Part shown: piece after piece, positions 15,479 through 24,493 of the stretch
How the letters are laid out: every line of letters starts with the position of its first letter
Position numbering within the stretch: position 1 is the stretch's first letter
Source of the DNA: Tunicatimonas pelagia
GTDB lineage: Bacteria; Bacteroidota; Bacteroidia; Cytophagales; Cyclobacteriaceae
Length of the DNA: 64,000 nt
Reading direction: 5' to 3'
NCBI RefSeq assembly: GCF_030506325.1
Contig: NZ_CP120683.1
Span: 806,001 to 870,000, forward strand
The notes under the pieces: generated by a model
Databases searched by the model: none
Seen by the model: the letters and a program-made list of their open reading frames with translations, nothing else
Told to the model about the DNA's origin: nothing
Made by a program: the position numbers and the translations under genes

Positions 15479-18400
15479 CAGTGTACGAAGTTACGAGTTT
15501 GCAGCAGATCTACCACTTGTTGGTACAGCAACGGATGAATTTGATAAACTTCGCCGGACTTAATGAGTAAGCCATCATCAAGCAACTGAATTAGCTGAAG
15601 GTTACTGGGTGCTTTAGCAGTTCCGGAAGATTGCGTTTTTTCTCGACCCGATAATTCCGAAAACTGAACGGCAGTAAGACCATCGTGCAGTAGCAGTGCG
15701 TGCAAAATAGCTATCTGCGGCACTGATAACGACTTCAAAAAAGAGTAATCCAAGGATTTTAGGCTACCGATTGTAATCTGATTATCGGTAACATCTTGAG
15801 CCGAACGTAGCCAATAAAGCAACGCAATAGCAAAATTGCCCAGGGTGATACGGCTCAAATCGTGGAAGTATTCATTTCCCAGAAACACCTGTTGCTCAGC
15901 TTCATCCATCTTCTGAAATTTTTTACTGCTCAAGTCTTCTTCTGCCGGAGCATACTGCACATCGTAGCCGCTCACCCGATGTCGCTTAAGAATAATTTCC
16001 CGCACCACTTCGGCCTTGGCGGCTGGTAGCTGAACAATATATTCAAAATGATCGGCTACCTGAACTGTTTTATCCAGATAATCCCAGGCATACTGGGTGC
16101 AAGACATGAGCCAGAATACCTGACGATGCGTGCGGGAAATAAGCTCTAGTAGCCACTTTAGGCACTGAAACCCACCCACTTTTTTCAGATAAAAATGATC
16201 CAGATGCTCAACAATGAGGATGTACCGAGTTTCAGTGGCTTGCAGATAGTTGATAATACTTTCTACGTCAGTAAACGGGTTCTCGGGTGAGAGTTGATCC
16301 TGAAAAAATGCTAGAAATTGACCTTTGTTATAGATTTGCTGATCGGCATCTGATTGAATAACTTCGTACTCCCGACGTTCGGTACGGGGTACACTATCCA
16401 GAAAAAAACGGATTAGGGTGGTAAGCCCGCTACCCTTTTGCCCTACCAAGACGGTATTGGCGTAATACCCCCGTTTCCAGTTATCAAATGCCCGGCCTAA
16501 GCGCACCATTACTTCGGGACGTTCTCGGTAAAAAACGGATTCTTTTAGCGGCTTCACACTGAACAACCGCTGGTAAACGTAGGGCAATCGGTTGACCGCT
16601 GCTTCGGTTTCAGCCAAAAAGTCTGATACTTCAGTGGTTACCTCCCCCCCGGCTTCAATGCCAATTTGCTTACGGTAAAACCCAATCTTTTGAGCACCCT
16701 CCTGGTACTTTTGCGTTATAAACCGGGCTGAACGGGGAATAGCTAAGCGGGCGTGCCGGAATGCCTTCTGTCGAACAACTTTGGCTTTCTCGGTGGCTCG
16801 AGCCCGCGCCAACCGCAACTTGAGCTCCAGTACGTAATGATTGTCTTTTAGCTCCGTGAGTTTCCGCGAGAAATCTTGAATAGATTTTTGTAGCTCAGTC
16901 TCCTGAAATTTTACTAGCACCTGAAGCTGTTCGTGCAGCCGTTCGGCATTGGTCAGACTTCGCTTGAGTCCTTCTTCAGCTACCTGCCGAGGTTCTTCTG
17001 AGGTTTCAGATTCCTGCCCATAAACGGAAATGGCTGAGTCTAGACTAAAGTAAGAAATTTGCCCTATCTCCTGCACTAACTTTTGAATATCGCTTACTTG
17101 CCGCCGGGTTTGCTGCTGAATCTCGGTGAGCGACTTCTTGAAGAGTGGCAGCATCTCGTATTCGGCCAACTGACAAGGAGAAACATAAGCAATGTCGGAT
17201 ATCTTCAAGGGTTGATCGTAGGCGTCGCTAGCCACCAACCCTCGCTGATCAGCAATTTTTTCTACGGCAGTTTCACTGGTTTCTTTAAACTGGTTTAGGG
17301 CAATGGCAAATCCTTGCTCGTGCATTACTGAGGTAATAACCGGAATTAACTCATTAATTAATTGCTGATCGATAGCTTTTCGCTCCTGCCGTAGTACCCG
17401 CTTTAGCTCCTCTTCCGGTTCATCCCCTATATGCTCCAGCGATTCTTGGATAATCTCAGACATACGGTCGGTCTGGGGGAGAATCTGTTTGTGTAAGCCT
17501 TGGTGCTGATCTTCTATCCACTTAAAGTAGACCAACCAGAGTTCATCCTTTACTAAGTTTAGCTCCTGGTCTAACCGCCAATCATCGTGGAGAGCAAACA
17601 AAGTGGTAGCCCAGCCTTGGGTTTTCTTTAGAAATACCGATTGATTATTTTCACTTAACCGCTGCAATCGAGCCTCCCGAAACCGATAAGTCGGCAACTC
17701 CATTGTTCCCGCCAGCTCGTAGTCTCGCTCCAGCACCGTGAGCTGAAACGTAAAAATACTGTTTAACGACTGAGGTAACGTTGTGGCATAATTTTGCAAC
17801 TGCCATTTGGCCAAATCAAATTCGGCCTGGTACGTTTCCCAGCTTTCTTGAGCCAGCTCATCGGTGCCCTCGCCACTCACTAGCTGTCGGTGAGTGTTTT
17901 TATGCAGTTGACTTTGCACTTGCCAGAGTATGCGAGAAGTTTTAGTGATTACCCGGTAGGCCTCTTCCACTACCGGCAGCATGGTTAACATTAAATTCTC
18001 CTGAAATGAGAGGCGCACCAGTTTCTTAAGTGGCACATTGTATTGCCAAGGAGTGATAGGCTGAGGCGGTTTTTTCAACCACTTTCGCGCTTGGTTTTTT
18101 ACTCGGATAGGACCATTATTCAACCAACGCCACTTCCTTTTTCCGAGCTTGGCCAACCTAATGAGCCAGCGGTCTTCGGCTTGGGCAACAAACCGTTCTT
18201 CTGGTTGATCACGACGTTCGCTGGTAGATACTTCTAGCAAATAGTCACCGAACGATTCTAAGTAGTCCGAAAAAAGGTCGGCAAACGGTGATGCTTTGGG
18301 TTGGAAGTAACGGCTCTCTAAAAGTCTTAATGTTTGTTCAGAATACGCTTGAATTAGAGTGGCTTTGGTATGAGTATCCTCATCTGCCGCAGCCTGCTGA

Positions 18401-18567
18401 TAAAACTGTTCGGCCTGCTGCTGGGCTTGGTGTACAAAGGCGAGTTCTTCGTTCAGCCACTTTTGCAGTGAAGCAAGCAAATGCTCTTCCCCCAATTTCA
18501 GCACATCACTGTGAATCTGCTGGAGAGGCGTAAGAGAAGAAGCGGGTTGGAATGTACTAACTTCCAC
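15478..18567 (-). CDS. Large P-loop ATPase with helical N-terminus and C-terminal winged-helix-like end
   Basis: 1029 residues, GTG start at 18565-18567. About the first 650 residues are helical and charged with coiled-coil stretches (for example around 480-580), without signal peptide or membrane helix. A P-loop NTPase domain follows: Walker A GQKGSGLTT at 709-717 and Walker B with ILIVEHLD at about 783-790, then a WLMSCTQYAWDYL segment resembling a sensor strand. The last about 80 residues (ILHALLLHDGLTAVQFSELSG ... LIKSGEVYQIHPL) read as a winged helix. This is the architecture of AAA/STAND-like signalling ATPases. It overlaps both neighbours by one to three bases. No family name is recognised. 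It is intact and the operon is compact, which argues for a functional unit. Confidence 0.75.
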   Translation of the reverse strand: MEVSTFQPASSLTPLQQIHSDVLKLGEEHLLASLQKWLNEELAFVHQAQQQAEQFYQQAAADEDTHTKATLIQAYSEQTLRLLESRYFQPKASPFADLFSDYLESFGDYLLEVSTSERRDQPEERFVAQAEDRWLIRLAKLGKRKWRWLNNGPIRVKNQARKWLKKPPQPITPWQYNVPLKKLVRLSFQENLMLTMLPVVEEAYRVITKTSRILWQVQSQLHKNTHRQLVSGEGTDELAQESWETYQAEFDLAKWQLQNYATTLPQSLNSIFTFQLTVLERDYELAGTMELPTYRFREARLQRLSENNQSVFLKKTQGWATTLFALHDDWRLDQELNLVKDELWLVYFKWIEDQHQGLHKQILPQTDRMSEIIQESLEHIGDEPEEELKRVLRQERKAIDQQLINELIPVITSVMHEQGFAIALNQFKETSETAVEKIADQRGLVASDAYDQPLKISDIAYVSPCQLAEYEMLPLFKKSLTEIQQQTRRQVSDIQKLVQEIGQISYFSLDSAISVYGQESETSEEPRQVAEEGLKRSLTNAERLHEQLQVLVKFQETELQKSIQDFSRKLTELKDNHYVLELKLRLARARATEKAKVVRQKAFRHARLAIPRSARFITQKYQEGAQKIGFYRKQIGIEAGGEVTTEVSDFLAETEAAVNRLPYVYQRLFSVKPLKESVFYRERPEVMVRLGRAFDNWKRGYYANTVLVGQKGSGLTTLIRFFLDSVPRTERREYEVIQSDADQQIYNKGQFLAFFQDQLSPENPFTDVESIINYLQATETRYILIVEHLDHFYLKKVGGFQCLKWLLELISRTHRQVFWLMSCTQYAWDYLDKTVQVADHFEYIVQLPAAKAEVVREIILKRHRVSGYDVQYAPAEEDLSSKKFQKMDEAEQQVFLGNEYFHDLSRITLGNFAIALLYWLRSAQDVTDNQITIGSLKSLDYSFLKSLSVPQIAILHALLLHDGLTAVQFSELSGREKTQSSGTAKAPSNLQLIQLLDDGLLIKSGEVYQIHPLLYQQVVDLLQTRNFVH

Positions 18568-18854
18568 TATTTAAAGTGATACGAGGCTTTTTTGAGTGCC
18601 TCGCGTAGTACTTCCGAGGCTTTTTCTACCCCCTGCCGAATATCGTAAAACGCAGCAGTGCTGGAGTGTTTGGCGTCCTCTAAGGTTTTGTACACTTTAG
18701 AGTCCTTGCTCTTCAGATCATCCATCTGTTCGTCTAGTTTTTCCTCTAGGTCGGCACGAACTTTTTTCGCCTGATCTTCTAGCTCTTTAATCTTTTCGTA
18801 AATTTCACTTAGCGTTTCTCGAGCTTTGGTTTCGAAGTTATTGGATTGAGTCAT
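18567..18854 (-). CDS. Small coiled-coil protein, first gene of the ATPase/MscS operon
   Basis: 95 residues, nearly all helical and strongly charged (ARETLSEIYEKIKELEDQ, LEEKLDEQMDDLKSKD), with heptad-like spacing and a basic C-terminus (LREALKKASYHFK). No signal peptide or membrane helix. It resembles YtxH-like or stress-type coiled-coil proteins only in composition. Its TAG stop overlaps the ATPase GTG start (TAGTG, 18565-18569), so the ATPase is translated in tow. It is likely a structural partner of the ATPase, whose N-terminal half is also coiled coil; that is inference from context. Confidence 0.65.
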   Translation of the reverse strand: MTQSNNFETKARETLSEIYEKIKELEDQAKKVRADLEEKLDEQMDDLKSKDSKVYKTLEDAKHSSTAAFYDIRQGVEKASEVLREALKKASYHFK

Positions 18855-18924
18855 AATCTTTAATGGTTAATATCCCAAATATTACTAAATTTTCGTTGCA
18901 TTTTCAATGCATCGGATATACGAA

Positions 18925-19224
18925 TTCACTGCCGTACACAAAAATGAACCAATTTACTTAGTGAGCAATCTGGATTGGCCTACGGACATTATGGACTACT
19001 ATACCCAACGATTTGGTATAGAAACGTTATTCGGGGGACATTCAATCCAGGGGCTTTGCTATTCACAAAGTCAAAAGTTCTTACGAAAAGATCGTATCAG
19101 TGCTTATTCCTTCTTTTCTTCCAGATCGGACTTCGCACCTTTCGGTTTTTCATTAGACAGCACCTAAGAATCTTCCCCCAAGATATCAACAATTACCAGC
19201 AGTTTATTTGTGTACGGCAGTGAA
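18925..19224 (+). mobile_element. 300-bp deletion-derived IS remnant with 18-bp perfect terminal inverted repeats
   Basis: TTCACTGCCGTACACAAA at 18925-18942 is repeated as its exact reverse complement at 19207-19224. Directly inside the left repeat begins a decayed transposase C-terminus: NEPIYLVSNLDWPTDIMDYY followed by TQRFGIETLFG, a pattern of IS4-type DDE transposases around the catalytic Glu (YxxRFxIE...F). The rest is broken across frames (RGFAIHK in another frame, then IGLRTFRFFIR). The DDE catalytic aspartates and the N-terminal part are missing, so the element is an internally deleted, non-autonomous copy. No clear target duplication was seen. It lies between the ATPase operon and pckA. 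Confidence 0.7.
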
Positions 19225-19381
19225 ATTTTAGATAAAAAAAGCGCCTGAGTCAATGACCCCGACGCTTAAAACAGTTGAAAAAATTACGCTAAACCCTATT
19301 TGTCATATTCGATACTTCGGCCTTTGTTTTTTCTATTTAGACATTAGAATAAATTCTTACGAAGCTTCAAATTAGTAGCCA

Positions 19382-19422
19382 TCCCCCTTGCCCCCGCGCC
19401 GTATCGGCTTCACCAAGGGGGA
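19382..19422. other. Hairpin downstream of pckA
   Basis: TCCCCCTTG (19382-19390) and CAAGGGGGA (19414-19422) are perfectly complementary with a 23-base GC-rich loop. It lies 89 bases past the pckA stop, but there is no T-run on either side, so a terminator call is not secure. The remaining sequence from 19225 to 19510 holds nothing else recognised, apart from a weak aagcg/cgctt hairpin near 19235-19265. Confidence 0.35.
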
Positions 19423-19510
19423 AATAGATAAGTGGATTTAGCTACACAAAACCATCTGTAATAATCACATTTATACACTTAGGGTATTTCTAAATTTTTT
19501 GATTGAACTT

Positions 19511-21103
19511 CTACGCCAACTTGTGGGCTTTGGGTCCGGCAGCAACAATCTCTGAGTTGACACTCGCCTCAAACGATTTGAAATTATCTTGGAACAACCC
19601 GACCAGCTTTTCTTTGGTGGTATCAAAAGCATCCTTATCCTGCCAGCTATCTTTGGGAATCAGTATTTCAGACGGAACTCCCGGACAGCTAAGTGGTATT
19701 TCAAAACCAAAGTTAGGATCAGTTCTAGTTTCAACACCTTCCAAATCACCATTGTGAATAGCATCAATAATTGCTCGCGTATACTTCAGTTTTATCCGGG
19801 AACCAACTCCGTGGGCTCCCCCAGTCCAGCCGGTATTCACCAACCAAGCCTTAGCGTTGTGCTTCTTAATTTTATCAGCTAGCAACTCCGCGTATCGGTT
19901 GGGGTGCCACATCATGAAGGCCGCGCCGAAACAAGCGGAGAAGGTGGCCTGAGGTTCGGTCACTCCCATTTCCGTTCCGGCAACCTTAGCGGTGTATCCG
20001 GAGATGAAGTGGTAGGAAGCCTGCTCGGGAGTTAGCTGACAAATCGGAGGCAATACTCCAAAAGCATCACAAGTCAAGAAGATCACATGATTGGCGTGCC
20101 CGGCAATACTGGGAATTTGAACGTTGTCAATAAAATTGAGCGGGTAAGAAGCTCGGGTGTTCTGGGTGATAGAGGTATCCGTGTAATCTACTTTTCGGGT
20201 TTCGGGATCGTATATCACATTTTCCAGTACTGTGCCGTAGCGGATGGCATTGTAGATATCAGGCTCATTCTCCGCCGAAAGATCAATAGCTTTGGCGTAG
20301 CACCCTCCTTCAATATTAAAAACCCCAGTATCAGTCCAGCAGTGTTCGTCGTCTCCGATTAATTTTCGCTTAGGATCAGCACTCAAAGTAGTCTTACCGG
20401 TGCCGGAAAGCCCAAATAGAACCGAAACATCACCCTCGTCGCCCACATTAGCCGAACAGTGCATAGGTAACACATCTTGGAGAGGCATCAGGTAGTTCAT
20501 AATGGAGAAAATGCCTTTTTTCATCTCACCCGCATATTCAGTACCCAGGATGACAATTTCTTTTTCTTCAAGATTTACGTCAACACTGGTCTTGGAGGTC
20601 ATCTCCGATGTGTAGCGGTTGGCCGGGAAGCCTCCGCCGTTGAATATTACATAATCGGGGGTTCCGAAATTCTCTAGTTCTTCCTCGGTGGGCATAATCA
20701 GCATGTTCTGCATAAACAGCGCGTGATAAGCTCGGTGGCAGACTATTCGTACTTTGAGTCGGTATTTTTCGTCCCACCCCGCAAAGGCATCTACCACAAA
20801 AAGCCGCTCTCGGGTATTTAAATAATCGATAGCCCGTTCGTGGTTTACCTTATAGGTATGTTCGTCTAACTCGATGTTGATCTTGCCCCAGTCAAGGTTG
20901 TTTTCAGAATCGGGGTGGCGAACAATTCGTTTATCTTTAGGGCTTCGGCCAGTTTTCTCGCCGGAATAAACAAGTAGTGCCCCAGTATCCGAAATGGCGG
21001 TTCCCTTTTCATATCGCAGACCGATCTCATAGAGAACCGGCACACTCGAGTTTCTCAGGATTTCTTTTACATCAATTCCGTACTGAGTTAGATTAAAGTC
21101 CAT
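19511..21103 (-). CDS. pckA: Phosphoenolpyruvate carboxykinase (ATP)
   Basis: 530 residues, the normal length of the ATP-dependent enzyme. It converts oxaloacetate and ATP to phosphoenolpyruvate and CO2, the entry to gluconeogenesis. The kinase P-loop is GLSGTGKTT at 231-239 (kinase-1a motif), with substrate-site Arg in SGEKTGRSPKDKRI, FNGGGFPANRYT, and the adenine-site VNTGWTGG loop. Cytoplasmic, monocistronic, ending in a 3' region with an IS remnant. Upstream lies about 580 bases without a gene. A near-match to the promoter -7 element (TTCCTTTG) is present about 40 bases before the start. Confidence 0.97.
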   Translation of the reverse strand: MDFNLTQYGIDVKEILRNSSVPVLYEIGLRYEKGTAISDTGALLVYSGEKTGRSPKDKRIVRHPDSENNLDWGKINIELDEHTYKVNHERAIDYLNTRERLFVVDAFAGWDEKYRLKVRIVCHRAYHALFMQNMLIMPTEEELENFGTPDYVIFNGGGFPANRYTSEMTSKTSVDVNLEEKEIVILGTEYAGEMKKGIFSIMNYLMPLQDVLPMHCSANVGDEGDVSVLFGLSGTGKTTLSADPKRKLIGDDEHCWTDTGVFNIEGGCYAKAIDLSAENEPDIYNAIRYGTVLENVIYDPETRKVDYTDTSITQNTRASYPLNFIDNVQIPSIAGHANHVIFLTCDAFGVLPPICQLTPEQASYHFISGYTAKVAGTEMGVTEPQATFSACFGAAFMMWHPNRYAELLADKIKKHNAKAWLVNTGWTGGAHGVGSRIKLKYTRAIIDAIHNGDLEGVETRTDPNFGFEIPLSCPGVPSEILIPKDSWQDKDAFDTTKEKLVGLFQDNFKSFEASVNSEIVAAGPKAHKLA

Positions 21104-21680
21104 GGTAGTAACAGTTGGTGGTTAAGGTCTGTGAATAACTTGCACTACCAAAGGAAAAGAAATTAGGGTCGTGACTCCATGACTTTTCTTCACCTGATTT
21201 GTGACTTTTGTCAGCTTTTCAGTGTCCGACCTGGTAAGTTTATAGGAGGAGGGATTGGGCTAGGGTAGGTTGATTATATCGTGCCGAGGTGATCTGAAGC
21301 TGTAGCAGGTATCTTTGATGTTATGTCTCGAGAAGGAGGTTACTGCGTAGATAAACCACCTATCGGCAAGCCTTACTGCAAAACTTTACATGAGTTCGTC
21401 GTATCATTTGCGAAGATTTTTGTGACGTCTGCGCTGCTTTTCTGAGGTCGGTGTATGTTTTAGCACGTTACTTTAATTTTTCTACATTCTTAAACCCAAC
21501 ATGCTAACCAACAATACTGAGTAAATAAAAATCAATAATGTTAGAATAGTATAATTTTTAGATTATTTAAACAAATGAACTTTAGCCTATTGCTTACTAT
21601 TATGTAAGTTCTAAAGTAATACTATATTGGCTTATAGTAATAGCTATGGCTACCTTTATTACTGTTTAAATGCTATTTAT
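21104..21680. other. Intergenic region upstream of pckA
   Basis: About 580 bases without a convincing gene. One 40-codon frame (ATG at 21323 to TGA at 21443-21445) exists but has no protein-family pattern. The last 150 bases are very AT-rich and probably drive the small membrane-protein gene. Room for an sRNA or a long pckA leader exists, but no specific structure supports one. Confidence 0.3.
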
Positions 21681-21950
21681 ATGGTTACTATTTTACTTGT
21701 TTTTTGTATTTTCATACTCTTCATCCTATCTGTTTATCTTTTCTCTAAAGCTGAACAGGAAGCTCGGCTCCGTAGGCAAAGAGATCTTTACCAATCATTG
21801 GATCAGGAAGCGGTGTTGATTACTACTATACAGCAAGGAAAAGTACAAGAGACTTGGTGTTATATTAATGACATTCGCTCTCAATTTAAGCAGGCTAATG
21901 TAACCATGAAGAATACCCCCGCCACCATTGATGGCTTCTTTAATAAATAG
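21681..21950 (+). CDS. Small single-TM protein, function unknown
   Basis: 89 residues from the ATG at 21681; the frame stays open upstream to a TTG at 21627, which would add 18 residues. One hydrophobic helix (about 2-23, VTILLVFCIFILFILSVYLF) is followed by a positively charged juxtamembrane segment (KAEQEARLRRQRD) and a cytoplasmic tail of about 50 residues with no motif. The orientation would place the tail inside. It is convergent with the MiaE-like gene (14 bases apart). Coding is plausible because of clean membrane topology, but no homologue is recognised. Confidence 0.5.
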   Translation: MVTILLVFCIFILFILSVYLFSKAEQEARLRRQRDLYQSLDQEAVLITTIQQGKVQETWCYINDIRSQFKQANVTMKNTPATIDGFFNK

Positions 21951-21964
21951 GTAATCCCTCTAAG

Positions 21965-22555
21965 CTAGTGTAAGGCTGCTTTCAGAGGCAGACTACGCAC
22001 GATATTTCCTTCGGCTTCAACAAGCTGGTCTAATCGGTCGAGAACTTCATCCTCGTCAAAATAGCGCAGTGCCATATGGATAAAAATGTGGCTGTGCTTT
22101 GCTTCTGATGCCCAAAGCAGCTTATAAAAACGCTGAACCTCACTATCTTCCGCGGCTTCACTAACCATTTTGAACCGCTCACATCCCCGACACTCGATCA
22201 GCGAGGCTAATAATAGGCGGTCACGAAAACGAGTTTGAGGCGTACCTCCGTGTCCCAGTGCCATCAATTGTTTGATGTAGAGATCGGGTGCCATTTCCGC
22301 TGCTAGAGAGACTCCCCGCTGCTGCATTAGCTGGTACACCTGCTGAAAATGCTCTAACTCTTCAATGCCAGTTTCAATTAGTTCAGGGATTATTTCGTGC
22401 CGTTCGGGGTATTTGGCAACAAAACTCATCGCCATTGCCGATGCTTTTCGTTCGCAATCAGCGTGATCTTGCAAAAAATGATCAAAATCATTTATTACTG
22501 TTTCTAGCCAAGCTTGACTAGAAGCTACCGATAACTCTACTTTGTGTTGTACCAT
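21965..22555 (-). CDS. miaE: tRNA-(ms2io6A)37 hydroxylase-like diiron protein
   Basis: 196 residues from the ATG at 22555; the open frame begins at a TTG 33 bases further up. It is a ferritin-like four-helix protein with diiron ligands spaced as in MiaE: DHADCERKASAMAM with Glu in the first pair, GIEELEHFQQVY, LIECRGCERFKM and SEAKHSHIF. MiaE hydroxylates the modified A37 of tRNAs reading UNN codons. Its function in Bacteroidota is assigned by homology. It is divergent from the glycosyltransferase gene 58 bases away. Confidence 0.85.
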   Translation of the reverse strand: MVQHKVELSVASSQAWLETVINDFDHFLQDHADCERKASAMAMSFVAKYPERHEIIPELIETGIEELEHFQQVYQLMQQRGVSLAAEMAPDLYIKQLMALGHGGTPQTRFRDRLLLASLIECRGCERFKMVSEAAEDSEVQRFYKLLWASEAKHSHIFIHMALRYFDEDEVLDRLDQLVEAEGNIVRSLPLKAALH

Positions 22556-22613
22556 ACTTCGCTTTGAATTTGAGGTAAATTTTACCAACTAGGAATAGGA
22601 ATACTTGAAGTTT

Positions 22614-23882
22614 ATGCCTCAACCGCACCTCGAGACCACTGGCCAAATATACTTTAAAAGATTTAAATGCTACCCACCTCAACTAGCAAGTAGCCTCAAC
22701 CCTGATACGAAGGTTATCTGGGTAGTTCCGTGTTACGACGAACCCGATATAGTAGCTACACTCCGATCGTTGGCCGCTAATGTCTCGCCTCAATTTCCAG
22801 CTGAGATACTGATCGTAATCAATAGCAGCACTGATGAATGTAGTACCGTACTTGAGCGAAACAGAGAAAGTAAGCAACAAATAACCCAGTGGATTGAACA
22901 AGAACAACCGTCGTTTCTCAGTTGCCAGATTATTCATGTTGATGACCTCTCCCCCAAACATGCCGGAGTAGGTTTAGCTCGTAAAATTGGGATGGATGAA
23001 GCACTGCGTCGCTTTATTTCTGTTGGCTACGATGGTCTAATTATGAACCTAGATGCTGACTGTTTGGTATCAGCCAACTATTTGCAACGTGTAGAGCAGG
23101 CCTGGCTCGCCCAGCACCCGGCAGTAGTAACCAGCTATTTTGAGCATGATTTATCTCAAATTGAACAGACTGAACTCCAGCAAGGAATTATTCACTACGA
23201 ACTATTCTTGCGCTACTACATCAGTGGACTACGATATGCGGAGTTCCCTTATGCTTTTCATACGGTAGGCTCCTGCATGGGCTGCCGGGCTTCAACCTAC
23301 GCATTGAGTGGGGGAATGAACCGTCGCAAGGCGGGAGAAGATTTTTATTTCTTACATAAAGTAGCTCCGCTCGGCAAGCTAGCCAAAGTAACCGCCGCCA
23401 CCGTCTACCCTTCGGCTCGTACTTCTAATCGGGTTCCGTTTGGTACGGGTAAGGCTCAGCTCGATTGGCTATCGCACTCCAGCCGCCACCACGCGTTGTA
23501 TCACCCACAGTCTTTTGATGATTTAAAAACGTTTCTTACGCAGATTCATCACAGGTATCACCACGATATTAATCATGCGGAGCCGTTTCCACCATCGATT
23601 CAAGGTTTTCTACAAAGTCAAGATTTTGACCAAGTGTGGCACCAGTTACTGACCAACACTCGTTCGTGGCCGGTGTTTCGTCAGCGTTTTTTTGCCTGGT
23701 GGGATGGGTTCCGGGTGTTAAAGTATATTCACTACGCGCGAGATCATTTTTATCCGCCACTTTCGGCCGAAGAGGCAGGATTTAGATTATTGAAAAAACT
23801 TCGTATATTAAGAACAAATAGATCGTTTACTGCTACCGAACTACTTATTCAGTACCGACAATTAGATAGGCACAATAATTGA
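22614..23882 (+). CDS. Glycosyltransferase family 2 protein
   Basis: 422 residues from the ATG at 22614 (a TTG at 22605 opens the frame). GT-A fold: VIWVVPCYDEPD near the N-terminus, LIVINSSTDEC for the nucleotide-binding strand, and LIMNLDADCLVS with the DxD metal-binding pair. The middle part includes a HTVGSCMGCRAS segment and a GGMNRRKAGEDFYFL motif of the ED acceptor type. No membrane helix is seen, so it acts on soluble or peripheral acceptors. No sugar-nucleotide or polysaccharide genes adjoin. It is followed 54 bases later by an unknown gene on the same strand. Confidence 0.85.
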   Translation: MPQPHLETTGQIYFKRFKCYPPQLASSLNPDTKVIWVVPCYDEPDIVATLRSLAANVSPQFPAEILIVINSSTDECSTVLERNRESKQQITQWIEQEQPSFLSCQIIHVDDLSPKHAGVGLARKIGMDEALRRFISVGYDGLIMNLDADCLVSANYLQRVEQAWLAQHPAVVTSYFEHDLSQIEQTELQQGIIHYELFLRYYISGLRYAEFPYAFHTVGSCMGCRASTYALSGGMNRRKAGEDFYFLHKVAPLGKLAKVTAATVYPSARTSNRVPFGTGKAQLDWLSHSSRHHALYHPQSFDDLKTFLTQIHHRYHHDINHAEPFPPSIQGFLQSQDFDQVWHQLLTNTRSWPVFRQRFFAWWDGFRVLKYIHYARDHFYPPLSAEEAGFRLLKKLRILRTNRSFTATELLIQYRQLDRHNN

Positions 23883-23936
23883 ATTAGTAGTAATATTTTT
23901 TAAACTTTGCTCTGGATTTTTCAATAGAATAGCGAA

Positions 23937-24464
23937 ATGACTGCGTATCCTCATAACGTAAACGTCAGTGGAAAGTCGCCTTGGCCCTGGGCTACCCGGA
24001 AAGTGCGAATTGAAGGCGATATGTACCTGACAATAGCCCGGCCTATTGGCCTCCATTGGCATCGGCGAGTGGCTAAAAGCCTGTCGGGTCAGGTTATCTT
24101 TTCGTTAAGAAAAAAAGCACCTCTTTCTCCCGATTACTTGCTGAAAGAAACTGACCGCCCTACAGTAGCCATTCGCCCAATTCAGATGGGTCACTGGCTC
24201 TGCAAATCGGCTACCGATGCGCTAGAGGTTTACCATTTGGGTGGTTCTAAGAGTATAATCTCCCAAAATGGCTGCCAGATTGCTATTATGTCTATTCAAC
24301 CCGGATTTTCCTTGCTTAACGATCATCAGGTTCATTTGCGGGTAAATAAGGAAGAGTATCTGAATTTATCGATTGCAATGGCCCTGTTGTTAGACGACTA
24401 CCAATTACATCTGAGCGGTAATATTTTTCCCCAGACTAAAGTTTCTACCCTACAAACCGGCTAA
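23937..24464 (+). CDS. Protein of unknown function (175 aa)
   Basis: 175 residues, soluble, with no signal peptide or membrane helix. The opening ends SPWPWATRKVRIEGDMYLTIAR, followed by mixed strands (IISQNGCQIAIMSIQPGFSLL) and a helical segment (NLSIAMALLLDDYQLHL). No enzymatic motif is visible. It follows the glycosyltransferase by 54 bases and precedes the ceramidase-like gene by 29 bases, all on the plus strand, so the three may be one transcript. Its frame has normal codon use and an ATG start. I do not recognise the family. Confidence 0.5.
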   Translation: MTAYPHNVNVSGKSPWPWATRKVRIEGDMYLTIARPIGLHWHRRVAKSLSGQVIFSLRKKAPLSPDYLLKETDRPTVAIRPIQMGHWLCKSATDALEVYHLGGSKSIISQNGCQIAIMSIQPGFSLLNDHQVHLRVNKEEYLNLSIAMALLLDDYQLHLSGNIFPQTKVSTLQTG

Positions 24465-24481
24465 GCTAATCGCATTTTGCG

Positions 24482-24489
24482 TACTTTTG
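24482..24489 (+). promoter_or_regulatory. Promoter -7 element of the ceramidase-like gene, probable leaderless transcript
   Basis: TACTTTTG matches the Bacteroidota TAnnTTTG element and lies only four bases before the ATG at 24494, so transcription would start on or next to the start codon. No TTG was found at the usual upstream distance, so confidence is limited. Confidence 0.45.
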
Positions 24490-24493
24490 CGGT

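Noticed and set aside
18907-19223. Two plus-strand frames of 80-86 codons as genes
   Set aside because: They read through an IS remnant; the first frame is the transposase fragment and then becomes out of frame.
21323-21445. 40-codon frame upstream of pckA as a gene
   Set aside because: No family pattern, no leader signal and no conserved-looking composition.
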